Origin: Neckera pumila
Taxonomy: Eukaryota; Streptophyta; Bryopsida; Hypnales; Neckeraceae
Length of the DNA: 64,000 bases
Reading direction: 5' to 3'
Assembly (NCBI GenBank): GCA_963969595.1
Contig: OZ018408.1
Coordinates: 18,535,823-18,599,822, forward strand
A program made the position numbers and the translations under genes. The first letter of the stretch is position 1, and each line of letters opens with the position of its first letter. Below, piece by piece: positions 47,059-58,581 of this stretch. Below the pieces are notes generated by a model that was given only the letters and a program-made list of their open reading frames with translations, was not told the DNA's origin and made no database searches.

Positions 47059-48827
47059 TTAACCCCTGAAGGACTAAGGCATTTTTTCGGCCCAAAAGCA
47101 CTCAAAATTGCCATTTCTATAGCAAAGAGTTAAAAAAATTGAAAATTGTTTCTTTCTGCACATCTAACAGTAGGATCTTACACCTAACTAGTATGAGAAT
47201 GCATGGAAAAAGTTTCAGAATTTTTCACCGCACAGATTGTAAGATATCTACGTTTAAAGTAAAAAAAAACAAGTTTTTCAGCCCATTACAGGACTAGATT
47301 TTATGACTTTGAACATTTTTAACTTAACCCCTAAAGTTTCATGACTATGTTCTCACCAAAAACGCTCCAAAACTGCCATTTCTAATACAACTACCAAATT
47401 TTTGGAAAAAAACAATTTTTGACACATGTAACCGTAGGATCTTGTAGTATGATATTTTGAAAACATGTGGTAAAAATTTCAGAAAATTCCACCGTGTGGA
47501 TCATAAGATATAAGCATTCAAAGTCTTGAAAATCATTTTTTCAATCCTGCGAAAAACCGGGCAGCTGCACTTTGCAAGCTCACTTTTCAATGAAAAAATG
47601 CCGATAAAGGTGGTGCTTCTTTGAATTCAGTTTCCTAAACAAGTTGTCTATATGCTTGAAAAATTTCACATCATTTGGAATTGTACAACATATAGGAAAA
47701 AAATAGTAAGTAGAAAGAAGTAGAAATGATTCAAAATACTAAATTGTTAAAATTTTAAGCATGGAATTTAAAAATACCAATCCCAACGGTTGTAATGTTG
47801 TAATAATCAATTTACATCCTAGGATTTATTTTTTTTCCAAAAAAATTGAAAATTGAGTTAAATAAACGACTTTAAATTTTTTTTTAGAGTAGACAATCCA
47901 TAACTGCCCGCAAATCAAAAACCCTCATAACTTTTGACTCATTGATTGAAATGGAATGAATCAAAGCTTTTTAAGTATATATAAATGTAGAGAACCAATT
48001 TCAAAAAAAAAATTCCGGAAAAAATGATTTTTTCTGATCTGCCCAAACTGCCTGGTTACGAAAAAAAGCAACATATTAGGTTACAACTTTTGACTCGTAT
48101 TTCAAAATGTCATGAAACTTGGTACACACGAAGATATTCCTCGCCCCCACCTTCTATTAAAATTTCAGCCTCAAATATGGATATCTCTAGTCACACGTAC
48201 CTGCCCAAAATTTCTATACGGCCAAAAAACGCATGTTGGTCCTTTAGGGGTTAAACGTTTTGTAAAAACTTAATGTTCATTATTAAAAAAATTGTTAAGT
48301 AGAAGTAGGTACAAAATAGAAGAAAAATCTAAAATATTAATATCTTTTACATGGAATTAAAAAGCACTAATCCCAAATGGTGAGATTGTTCCAGCAAAAA
48401 AACAAAACCTTGTGGAACTTTTTTTTGAAAAATTGTGAAAATTGCATTCAAAAATGAATCCTACAAGTTATTTTTTTCACGAAAATGCTCTAAGTGCACA
48501 AAAAACAAGATTGTCCATAACTTTCTCATAAAAAATCCAAAAAAATGAATTGAAGCTTTCCAAGTAGACAAAAATATAATCTATAAGAAAAAAAAATTTG
48601 AAAATTTGCAAAATTTTTTTGCTACCCCCCAAACACTGTTTTGAGTTTATTGGGCATAACTTTTTTTTTGAGGGCACCCATTGAAAAAAAAATTATATTC
48701 CCACAAAGCTTATTAGTTTTTCTATCTTGAAAAAAGTTCAAAAAATCAGGACAAAAACTTAACCCGTAGGTACCTGCCCGAAATCGCATTTGTCCTCCAA
48801 AGAGACAATGGTCCTCTAGGGATTAAA
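47059..48827 (+). mobile_element. TTAA element, subfamily A, hosting a nested B element
   Basis: Starts TTAACCCCTGAAGGACTAAG and ends 'aatggtcctctagggattaa'. The first 275 bases are the A left part; the A sequence resumes after the nested B element at 'aaaaaaattgttaagtagaa', having lost roughly 80 bases next to the insertion. Confidence 0.85.
47334..48254 (+). mobile_element. TTAA element, subfamily B, nested
   Basis: Starts TTAACCCCTAAAGTTTCATG and ends 'ttggtcctttaggggttaa', TTAA on both sides, 921 bases. It sits in the 'catttttaacTTAA' site of an A element; the uninterrupted site is visible in the A copy at 33041-33054. It is a nearly undamaged B copy. Confidence 0.9.
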
Positions 48828-49129
48828 GTGAATGCGCTTCTGATGGATTCATTACCTTCACGCAATGTAGTCAAATCCAATTATTCTATGTACTAAGCAT
48901 TCACTATATATAATTCAGTAGCCTTCAAAGAGGTAGCCTTTCCCTCTTTGGAGTCCTCATCTACGAAATTCATCCTCATATAATTAATGTAAGCTAAAGT
49001 ACCAGGATAGTGGCAATACATTATGATATGTTCCCATATTTTTTTGTTAATTTTAGGACCACGCATACAAATCAACAAATATTTGTAGAAAAAGATGTTG
49101 GCAAAGAATCCAATGAGTAATGCATTACA

Positions 49130-49810
49130 ATTATTTGCAATCAATATCATATTTTGGGTTTTCAAGTGAAAAAACAACTCTACATATATACATTGGTGGT
49201 AGGAGGTAGAACAACCCATGTAGGATAAACAAACTAGAATTTGTAGTTTCTCAAGCACTCATAGTTAAGTCAAAAGTAGGAATTGTGTTTAAAGTAGAAT
49301 TTTAAACCTCATTTAGCCATAGTAAAATAACTTTTTCCAAAAAACTTTGAACTAAAAAAAGTTGGTTAATCAAGATAAGTTTCATTTCCAAAAATCCGTT
49401 TGGCATTTTGAATCTCCAATCAAAACTTATGGACAAATTTGAGAGAGGATTTTAAAATGTTAAAGAAAATGTCCATTCCAATCCCTCTCCCAAGTTTGTC
49501 TATAACTTTTTATTGGAGATTCAAAATGCCAAACGGATTTTTGGAAGAGAAACCTATCTTCATTTACCAACTTTTTTTAGTTCAAGGTTTTTTGAGAAAA
49601 TTTATTGTACTATGCCTAAATGAGGTCTGAAATTCTACTTTTAACACAATTCTTTGTTTTTGACTTAACTATGAGTGCTTGGGAAACTACAAATTCTAAT
49701 TTATTTATCCACATGGGTTGTTCTACCTCCTACCACTCCATGTGTATACATATAGATTTTTTTTTCCCTTGAAAACTCAAAATACAATTGGATTTGTATG
49801 AATGCAATTT
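49130..49810. mobile_element. Foldback element P, copy 2
   Basis: Palindrome of about 680 bases centred near 49463. Pairs include 'ggtaggaggtagaacaaccc' (about 49196) with its near complement at about 49720, and 'aaaatccgtttggcattttg' with its complement near 49530. It resembles 34985-35500. No transposase; termini uncertain. Confidence 0.65.
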
Positions 49811-50559
49811 AAATATTTGGTTCATTGTTTTTTCATTTTTACATCAAAACACACAAAAAACAACAATGAATACAATATTTAGTTTGCATTCATTCAAAAC
49901 CAATATTATTTTGAGTTTTCAAAACACACAATATATGGGTGTAGAACGTTGGTTATTGTGCGTTTGGTTTATCCCTAGACCGCCCAAGGGGACGGAATGT
50001 GGCCACCAAAAATCAAACCGAGTCTTGTTCTCTTGTCAGATTTGCAGAGGGGGTGCAATACAATTCAGATTACGGCAACAATGATGCGTCCACAGAGATT
50101 GGGGTTGAATGCAATCAGCAGCGAGTATGAATTCAATAGCATGGATGGCAAATTTGTGGGGAAATAAAAAGCGGGAGTTGGCAGTTGGACGTGGAGTCCA
50201 GAAACTAACCGGATGTCGCCCGTTTAGGGCCGCTGGGCGTTGATACTTGTGGTCTGGGGTGCTGGACACTCTCACGGCCAACATTTTTTTATCACTGTCT
50301 GCACGGTGTTGCGACGATGACGCGCCGATCAACTTGGACCAGCCAGACACGAATTGAACCTGCGCCTGCACGTATTTTGGAGGAATCCGAGAATGCGCTA
50401 GTACATCTCATCGGGCAAATGAAGAGGGAGAGTGGTGAGTGGGGAGAAAACACTCATTTTGTGTTATTGAGGGTTTAGGGTGCGGCCTAACAAGACTTTG
50501 TTGTCGGCGTGTTGTTGGAGGCGCACTACTTGCACTAAAGATTTTGTGTCTTGTCAATC

Positions 50560-51040
50560 CTGTACAAGATGACCATAGCGTTGTGGGCTCGGCGTGCCAC
50601 AGTTGGAGAGGTCTTCGATGTTCAAGATAAATTATTTCATTGGGCTCTAGAGAGGGGTGCTTCGAGGGCCACAACGTAGAAGGTTGTGAATTGCCTCCAG
50701 GAGGACTTCTTGCTATCTTTGCCGCAACCCAAACACCAGCACCATTGGTGTAGCAATTCTGAACCACAGAATTGGTGGTATTTGTATCGGAGGCAAATTG
50801 GGCGGCTGTTGGGGTGGACGGAGCAGTACGCGGAAGGAGATCACCGAGGTATTCCAGATTTCCTCAATTCATTCCTGCGAACCAAGCAGTGGCCAATTGC
50901 AGTTGACAATGAAGCAAAAGGCAAAGGCTAAGGCTGCCCGAGACTTGAATTCCGAGGCCTCTTCAACAACAAGGGCGCATTGTCCGGGCAATGGTAGCAG
51001 TGAGGACTGCCTCGCAGGGGCCAACAATTGGCCATAACAG
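50560..51040 (+). pseudogene. Possible decayed reading frames inside the piggyBac element
   Basis: Overlapping plus-strand frames (for example a short one near 50569 that reads MTIALWARRATVGEVFDVQD, and 50686-50931) have ordinary amino-acid composition and no long open span. They may be remnants of an accessory gene or an N-terminal exon of the transposon. No domain is recognised. Confidence 0.25.
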
Positions 51041-51269
51041 CTAGCAGATGCACCCACTGATCGGAAGCACTGCGGTAGGAGACTCTGATGATATTGTTCC
51101 GAATAGCAGAGGGGAGGGACAAATTGCTCCAACGAGGGGGGTGGGTTTTGGGGTGGGTGGACCAATTGAAGGGGGAGGTGGTTGTAGTGTGGGTCAATTG
51201 GGGACCGTTTTGGGGAATTTAGGTTTAGAGTCTACCGATTTGACTAGTGCAAGGACGTAGGGAGCTGAC

Positions 51270-51869
51270 TTGGGGTTGGTAGTCGCGGGGGATACAAAGC
51301 GACCAACGAATTTGGATTTAGGGTTTACAGTGACTGAGGCAGGGGAAGGCAGTGTATCCGGAGGGGTGGATAATCCAGGTGCTAAGGACAGGGGGGACAG
51401 AGGGGTGGGTGGTCCAATTGTTGGGGGCGGAGTGCAGAGAGGTTGCGGGAAGCGTAATGCGAAGCCACGAATGCCCAGGGGTTGGGTTGCCCTCGAAATT
51501 GAATTTGAGAATACATCAACCCGTGTTCTGAGATCACGTATCGGAGATGGGGGAGTACCCTTACGTTGCCCTGCTTGCAGGGGGACACATAAGCCATCAG
51601 ATGTGGGCAATGCTTGCGCCTTGTGGGAGCAGTATTATGAGAGGTCGCCCTCACATTCGCCAAACAACGCAAGCGGTCACAGGCGGCGATGTACCAGGCA
51701 AGGTGGCCATTCAGGCAATACTGGAGGCAACGGCACTAGGAGCCAAATCTCGCTGTTGGGGATCGGCAACAATTCTGGAATTCTGCAATCCACTGCGGGG
51801 GACACTCCACTTGGCCGCCCTGTAAATCTTCAGAGCGCGTTTGATAACGTAGCGACAACAAATGACTAG
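51270..51869 (+). CDS. Unrecognised 199-residue frame inside the piggyBac element
   Basis: Longest frame upstream of the transposase. The start shown is a GTG or other non-ATG codon if no ATG is found at 51270, so the true start is uncertain. The middle contains a CPACRGTHKPSDVGNACALW stretch with three cysteines and a histidine that could bind zinc. The first third is Gly-rich. It may be an accessory or DNA-binding protein of the element, or a fortuitous frame in GC-rich DNA. I do not recognise a family. Confidence 0.3.
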   Translation: MGLVVAGDTKRPTNLDLGFTVTEAGEGSVSGGVDNPGAKDRGDRGVGGPIVGGGVQRGCGKRNAKPRMPRGWVALEIEFENTSTRVLRSRIGDGGVPLRCPACRGTHKPSDVGNACALWEQYYERSPSHSPNNASGHRRRCTRQGGHSGNTGGNGTRSQISLLGIGNNSGILQSTAGDTPLGRPVNLQSAFDNVATTND

Positions 51870-51998
51870 AGGGAATTAGTGACCGACTTGGCAACCCACG
51901 AGTCCACTCCACCTGCAGGCTTGCAATTGGATGTGCAACCTCACCACCAACCACTCGTGGTGCCTGACTCGGGAGACGACCTGCCATTGCTAGCAACT

Positions 51999-52023
51999 AA
52001 AGGGGGGGGGGGGGGGGGGGGGG
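51999..52023 (+). repeat. Poly(G) run
   Basis: More than 20 consecutive G just upstream of the transposase remnant. It could be an assembly-sensitive spot, and a quadruplex-prone one. Confidence 0.85.
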
Positions 52024-52158
52024 ATTGCCCACAGCGTTGGGTCTGGGAGCATCGGCCTCTCCAAAATCAAGTCGTGGTAGTAGCATGCAATTAGAACGAG
52101 ACGAATTCAGCAATGAGTAGCGATGATGGTTATGCGACACCACCTCCACGACTAGTAC

Positions 52159-53986
52159 ATGCAGTTCTGGCCGGCGTCCTCGACGGTGTCAACAGTTGGA
52201 GCACGGATTCAAGAGACACTGCTTGGATGTCGGACTATGCAGATTTGCAGGTATACCTCATTGGATGAGAACAATTTGAATTGGATTGTAGTTGATGATG
52301 ACTATGTGCCAAATTTAGAGGATGAGAGTTTCAATGTTGATAACTATCGGGAATACACCTACTTAGATCCAATCCGTAGTGCGGCTGTAGAAAGGATAAG
52401 ATTCTTGTACAGGGACTCTGAGTGGGGCAATTCTGAACCACTGCTCACTGGAGATAGGGAGACCTTCTCGGGTCCTTTTTCTGGGCCAACCGAGCGACAT
52501 ACACACAACAAGCCTACTGCACGGGCTTTTTTTGATAGATGGTTTGACGATGTCACTGTCGATCGAATCGTGGTTGAGACCAATGTTTACGTAGCGCAGT
52601 TGTCCACGAACGTCACATCCAATGCGAAGAGGCAGACATGCCGGCTCTAATGGCGGGCGTCGTTGGACTCCGACGACAAGGGTGGAGGTTTGTGCTTTTT
52701 TCTAAGGTGGCGATTCTAATAGGGTTGAAAACTTCCCCTCCATTCGCGACTACTGGCAAGAAAACATTTTCTTTAGATGTGCTGTAATTCCCAAGGTGTT
52801 CTCCCGAGATTGCTTTGAATCCTTACTTAGGTGCATTCACTATGTGGACAACAGTATTGCGTGCCAAGACAAACAAGACCTCAAGTACGACAAACTGTAC
52901 AAGGTTCGGTGGTTGCTGGAGCACTTTGTGGCTGTCTCGCAGCGAATTTATAATCTCGAGAAATGGCTGACGTGTGATGAGGTGATGGTGGCCTACAGGG
53001 GCTTTGATCACCGTGCCAACAATATATGCCGGCAAAGCCTACACGGTATGGGTTTAAATTTTGGGCCGCTATTTGTGTAGAGTCCGGATTTATTTGGAAT
53101 TTGATACCGTATCTTGGGAAGCTTAGTGGCGAGTTTGAAGCAGGGTTGAGTGAACGAGTAGTTCATGAATTGACAGCTAGGCTCCAAAATCGAGGGCACA
53201 GTATTTGCATGGACAATTTCTTCACCGCTCCGTCCCTGTTTGATGGGCTACTCCGGCGTGGAATATTTGCAATAAGGACCGTAAGAGGACAATGCCTGGG
53301 ATTCCCCTCCATTTTGTGCGGCTTCAAAAAGGGAGAGCATCCAAGATCCACATTGTTTTGGGCCATCCATTCAAGTGGGAAAATGGCGGCCTCTGTTTGG
53401 TTTGACGCCAAGCCTGTGGCTTTTCTGAGCACGTCGGCTAATCCCACAGGGCCAGCTGTTGCCAAGCAGTGGATGGAAGGGAGTGTGGGAAGACGTAGAG
53501 ACCACGCCGCAACAAGTTGAATATCAAACCAACATGCGCGGCGTGGATCTCATTGATCAGATGAGGACCTATTATAGCACCCAATTCCTTAGTAGGAAAT
53601 GGTGGCACAAATATCTTATGTTTACGTTTGACTCGGCCATCCACAATGCATGGGTGTGCTACCATCATGACCGGCGTAGTAGGGGTGAGAGGCAAGTGCG
53701 TCATGTGCAATTCTTCTACAATGTAGCATTTGGCCTTGTAATGCCCAAGATTTAACGTTTGTGCACATCTTGTAGTTGGAACAGGAACCCCTCTGCTTTA
53801 CATTATTCTCAGACTCATCCCCAAATCCATTGCAGGTGTTGCGTCTGTAAGAGAAAGCAGGCCGACTACTGCGAAGCCTGTGGTTTCGTGTTTGTGTGCA
53901 ATGATCCCTGCTTTCCGAAGGTGCATTCGTCTAAGAAGTGGGCCCTGCGGGCCTATGAATTTGCCCAGCAATACCATCGTAACTAA
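52159..53986 (+). pseudogene. piggyBac-type DDD transposase, frame-broken
   Basis: The enzyme family cuts and pastes DNA at TTAA. The parts are in order but in shifting frames. 52159-52650 is the acidic N-terminal part, ending with the typical 'F..FFD...VDRIVVETN' segment. After a switch near 52650-52720, SIRDYWQENIFF and LRCIHYVDN follow. The first catalytic Asp is in TCDEVMVAYRGF (52976-52978). After another shift near 53015 comes MPAKPTRYGFKFW, then the second Asp in CMDNFFTAPSLF (53212-53214). A shift near 53460-53510 leads to the last two Asp in RGVDLIDQM (53546-53548 and 53555-53557). An in-frame TAA (53753-53755) separates the C-terminal Cys/His-rich domain (53759-53986, CRCCVCKRKQ...CEACG). 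All catalytic residues survive, but at least four frame changes and a stop make it inactive as read. Confidence 0.9.
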
Positions 53987-55088
53987 AGGTGTGCTCTTAT
54001 TGTTGTTTGTTGTAGTATGGATCCGTGCGACGAGCCCTGTGATGGAGCCGAGGACACTCGATTGGAACGGCCATCAATCTAGAATTGGAACGCTTTACTT
54101 CGAACCTTGACAGGACTTCGACTACTGGGCAGCGTCCCCTCTACGAAGTCCCGCTTTCCCATGATGCGTCCCCGCCGACTACCTTCAGCAAATTCCTTCA
54201 GTTCCCCAGAGGAAGCCCAAAGGCGTGGCACTTTAAATTGCATCTGCCAATTTCTAGGATTTCCATGAACGTAGACAGTCGTAGGCTAAGATGAGATGGC
54301 AAGATTCTGGCATTTTGAACTTTGGCTTCTACGTGTTCCATCCCAATTTTGACTTGTGAAATGAATTGCAAGTATATTTTGATTCCGCAAATTTGTGGGG
54401 TTTCTTGGGTTCCTGTTTGTGACAACATTTTGTTGTTGAATATGAATCATTTGTGCTGTGGGTGTTTGTTGCGTTGCCACCCTTTATGAGCGCGTTGTCG
54501 CTCTTCGTGGGAATACAGGACGACACCAGCACTCGGCCGTGGCAATGCCGTACCTCGACTGGTTCTGTCCAGTCACAAGGTCAGAGGCCTGCCGAGGTAC
54601 TCAACTTGCGGGACTTCACACATCGCCGCTTTCAAAGCTCCACCGCTAATTTTTTTCACGCATGTATCACTTATGCAGCCTGGTACAATTTGTCGTAAGC
54701 TTTCGTCATTTGACCCTTTCGAGACTTTACAATCGGCCCAAATTCTATGGGGACACTAGTAGAACAATTATGCTTTGGAAGACTTGTTGCTCCATCAATT
54801 GCTATAATCTAAGAATCGAGGCACCCAATTTCAAATCGCACTTCGTGGCTAGCACGAGCTTTGTGTCAGGCGTGAGTTGGAACGGTCAATTATCGCAATT
54901 CACCTCATCCTTTCTGCAAGGGTTGATTCTCCAGAAGCGTTTCACAAAGCGTGTCGCTCACGCAAACGCTGCTTGGGCGGTCTAGGGTTAATGGAATTAT
55001 GAACTCTGGTTCTGTTTTACTTTTTAATATACCTTGTACAATTGTGACCAGTTACTCTCTGACAAAATTGACGCGTGCATTTTAGCTA

Positions 55089-55359
55089 CACTAAAAAATA
55101 TATTTAGTGTTCGATTGTATTTAGTGTAATTACTAGCCTACTCCTTCCATCATTTTCCTTCTCTTCAATCTTTTTTTTGCAAATTCATTTTTTTAATATG
55201 TTCTAACACTAAATGTACACATTTTTCGGATTTCAAATTTACCATAGAGTATGTTTAGTGTTAGAATTACATTTAATGTTACTTACTTTAGTAGGCTTAA
55301 TGATATTTAGTGTCATGGTTCGTAAATAGTGTTGCTAACACTAAATATAGTTTTTAGTG
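55089..55359. mobile_element. Small TIR element with TTAGTGTT repeats
   Basis: Left end CACTAAAAAATATATTTAGT and right end actaaatatagtttttagtg are nearly perfect inverse complements over 25 bases including the flanking TA (55087-55088 and 55360-55361). TTAGTGTT/AACACTAA motifs recur inside. Similar motifs are at 63928-64000. No coding capacity. Confidence 0.7.
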
Positions 55360-55361
55360 TA

Positions 55362-56194
55362 CTGATGAAATGGTGTGGAATATACCACACCATTCCTTCA
55401 AGAGGAAGGCAGCCCACCTCTATTACTTAATGTTATGTCTATGAATTTTTAAAGGATTTTTACTGGAAGAAAGATGTTATTATTGATCAAAATTAATTCA
55501 CAGCCACCATACCACCACATAATTTTCTAAACCTAGAATTGTACAAAGCTTAGTCCAATTTCACAAAGTTTGAAAAACAGTATGATTGGATTGTGACCAT
55601 GGTCCCATTCAATACGTCACGTAATCCAGTTGCTATGAGAACATTTTGAAAGTTGGGCCAAGGACTCATCACCTGTACCAAGCTGCACAGCTCCATAGTA
55701 AGAATGGAAGCAGTTTTTTGTTTTTTTTCATTTTTTATGATGCAAAAGTGCGGATATTGAATGTTATAGTGGTGCTCTGAATTCCAACATTCATCCAGAT
55801 ATTGGATTAAAAATATCACATTAACACATATTACATATTCATAATTCAGTTTTCATCCACAATCTAGCAATTTCATCTAAGATTTTTTTTTAATTTGAAG
55901 TTTTTAGGCAATTTTCTGACCTTTTAGTACTATTTTGTTCTATGGGCTTGGTGCAAGGCCCATTATTTTGGTGCAAATTAGTGACAAGTCTCAAAAAAAA
56001 AAGGTTGAATGAAAAAAGGCATCATATTCTATACTTATATTTTATATATCAAATTTGGATTGAGGGCCTGTTCTTACTTGGTTCTAAGTTTCAACCCTCA
56101 AAATCTCTATTCAAAAAATAAATCTCAACTTTCTTGAATTATTAAGTTTGTGTGGGATTTGGAGCTTTATAGTATGCAGATCCAAATTTTGACT
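55362..56194. other. Spacer with a 20-base palindrome
   Basis: Contains ggtgtggaatataccacacc at 55372-55391, the third copy of the palindrome seen at 6360 and 11107. The rest is AT-rich, with no gene recognised. Confidence 0.5.
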
Positions 56195-57401
56195 TTAACC
56201 CCTAAAGGACTAAGGGCTTTTTTCTGCCAAAAAACACTTTAAAACTGCCATTTCTATAGCAAAGAGTAAAAAGAATTTTGAATGTTCTTTTTCCAGTTCT
56301 AACCATAGGATCTTACACCTAATTGGTATAAAAAAGTGTGGAAAAAAATTTAGAACTTTTGACCGCACGGATTGCAAGATATTTGCATCTAAAATAGAAA
56401 AAACAAATTTTTCAACACATTGTGGAACTGGTTTTTTGACTTTGAACATTTTTAACTTACAATTTTTGCACTACAGAGTTTTGAGCTGTAAATTTTTATA
56501 GTGGATAATTGAGTTGAGAGTCTAGGAAAAATAGAAATTAAAAAAAAATTAATTTTCATTCTTAAGAAAATTGTTAAGTAGAAGTAGGTAAGAGGTAGAA
56601 GGAAAATCTAAAATATGAACATCTTTTAGATGAAATTAAAAGCACTAATCCCAATGGTGAGATGATTAGGAAAATTATGAGGCCTACAAAAGGTCGCTAG
56701 TTTCTGATTTTTGGCACCTTGGCAATGCAAGTACAGAAAAATAAAAATAAATTTTTTTTTCAAAAAGAAATATTAAAGTTAAAATTAAAATTAAAATATT
56801 AGATATGCTGATGTGGTGCTGACGTGGCACAAGTAGTGCCACATTAGATCAATTTTTTAATATAAAAAAATTCTTTAATTGCACCAAAATTGCGAAGGGG
56901 GGGTACAGAACTAACGGCCTTCTTAAGGCCTGAAAACTTTTGTAATGTGTCCTAGCAAGTAAACTTAGCTATGCAAAAAAAGAAATTGCAAAATTTGCAA
57001 AAATTGCATTCAGAAATGAATCCTATGCGTTATTTTTTTCAAAAAGATGCTCTAACTGCCCAAAAAACAAGAATGTCCATAACTTCCTCATAACAAATCC
57101 AAATGAAATGAATCAAAGCTTTCTAGACAGACAAAAATAAAATATATGAGAAAAAAAATTCAAAAAAAAATTCAAATTTTTGCAAATTTCTTTTGCTACC
57201 CCGTCCTCTATTTTGAGCTTATTTGGTCATAACTCTTGTTCCCGAGCACTGATTACAATAACAATTATATTCCCACAAAGCTTTTCAGTTCTTCTATCTT
57301 CAAAAAAAATTTCAAAAAATCAAGACAAAAATTCAGCCCATAAGTCCCTGCCCAAAATCCCATTTGTCCCCCAAAAGGGACAACGGTCCTTTAGGGGTTA
57401 A
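56195..57401 (+). mobile_element. TTAA element, subfamily A, with an internal insertion
   Basis: Starts TTAACCCCTAAAGGACTAAG and ends 'acggtcctttaggggttaa', TTAA on both sides. Without the insertion at about 56665-56955 it has the usual 920 bases. Confidence 0.88.
56665..56955. mobile_element. Unclassified inverted-repeat insertion
   Basis: Core ends ggcctacaaaaggtcgctag (56681) and ctaacggccttcttaaggcc (to 56930) are imperfect inverse complements, flanked by TGA on both sides. Weaker inverted similarity (ttagga / tcctag) extends outward, so the true boundaries may be wider. No coding frame. Confidence 0.45.
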
Positions 57402-57669
57402 GTCCCAAATATTCTCATATATGCACATAATTTGCAATGAATTGATTCCTAAATAGAATGGAAGAGGATGCTTGATTTATTGATCTTTTTATTATATTAT
57501 TTATATAACAATAGTTAGGACTCAGAGCTTGAGTTGGCTCTCCACTTGCTAAACCCAACTCATGCTCCAAATTCTACTCCTCCATGCCAAACCTCCAAAA
57601 AGTACATCAATGTGGGCATTTTTGAGTGCACCAAGCCTTAGGACTTGGGACTTAGAATGACCAAGTAGG

Positions 57670-58581
57670 TTAATCCCTAAAGGCCCAAGGCCTTTATTCT
57701 GCCAAAAAACACTCAAAACTGTCATTTTTTTAGCAAAGGAGATGTTTTTTTTGCACATCTAACCGTAGGATCTTACAGCTAACTAGTATGAGAATGTGTG
57801 GAAAAAATTTCAGAATTTTTGACGCACAGATTGCAAGATATCTGCGTTTAAAGTGGAAAAAACAAGATTTTCAACACATCGTGGGACCAGATTTTTTGAC
57901 TTTAAACATTTTTAACTTAAAGTTTTTGCACTACAGCATTTTGAGCTTTAAATCTTTATAGTGGAGAATTGAGTTGAGAGTTTAGGAAAAAAAAAGAAAA
58001 TTCAAAAAAACTTAATTATCATTCTTAAGAAATTGTTAAGTAGAAGTAGGTACGAGATAGAAGGAAAATCTAAAATATTCATATATTTTTGATGGAATTA
58101 AAATGCACGAATCCCATTGGCAAGATTGTTCTAGCAAACAAACTAAACCACTACAAAAAAAAAATTGAAAAATTACAAAAAATGCATTCCGAAATGAATC
58201 CTACAAGTTATTTTTTCCAAGAAGATGCTCTAACTGTCCAAAAAACAAGAATGTCCATAACTTCTTCATAGCAAATCCAATTGAAATGAATCAAAACTTT
58301 CCAGATAGACAAAAATATAATCTATGAGAAAAGAAATACTTAAAAAAAAAATTCAAAATTTTGCAAATTGTTTTTGCTGCCCTCCTTCCACATGCATTCC
58401 AAGAAATGGCATAACTTCTCGCTTGAAGGTCCAATTTCAATTTTTTTTTTCCGTCACATACCTCTCTCAATTCTTCACTTTTTCAAAAAGTTTCAAAGAA
58501 TCACAACAAAATTTCAGCCCGTAGGTACCTGCTCGAAAATGCATTTGTCCCCCAAAGGAACAATGGGCTTTTAGGGGTCAA
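57670..58581 (+). mobile_element. TTAA element, subfamily A, near complete
   Basis: Starts TTAATCCCTAAAGGCCCAAG and ends 'tgggcttttaggggtcaa' (one base change in the right TTAA). 912 bases. Its termini are intermediate between A and C. Confidence 0.85.

Larger units (their letters stand above)
49969..54991 (+). mobile_element. piggyBac-superfamily transposon, about 5 kb, decayed coding region
   Basis: Left terminus TTAT-CCCTAGACCGCCCAAG and right terminus CTTGGGCGGTCTAGGG-TTAA are perfect 16-base inverse complements. The right flank is TTAA (54988-54991); the left TTAT (49969-49972) is TTAA with one change. The body, visibly richer in G and C than its surroundings, encodes a broken DDD transposase at 52159-53986. 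This combination of TTAA target, CCC-starting TIR and piggyBac-type catalytic motifs identifies the superfamily. The long 5' part (49990-52150) contains broken frames I cannot name. Its ends resemble those of the small TTAA elements all over the window. Confidence 0.9.

Noticed and set aside
50036..51672. Minus-strand frames of 90-138 codons in the 5' part of the piggyBac element
   Set aside because: They overlap each other and the plus-strand frames in GC-rich DNA; none shows a family motif.
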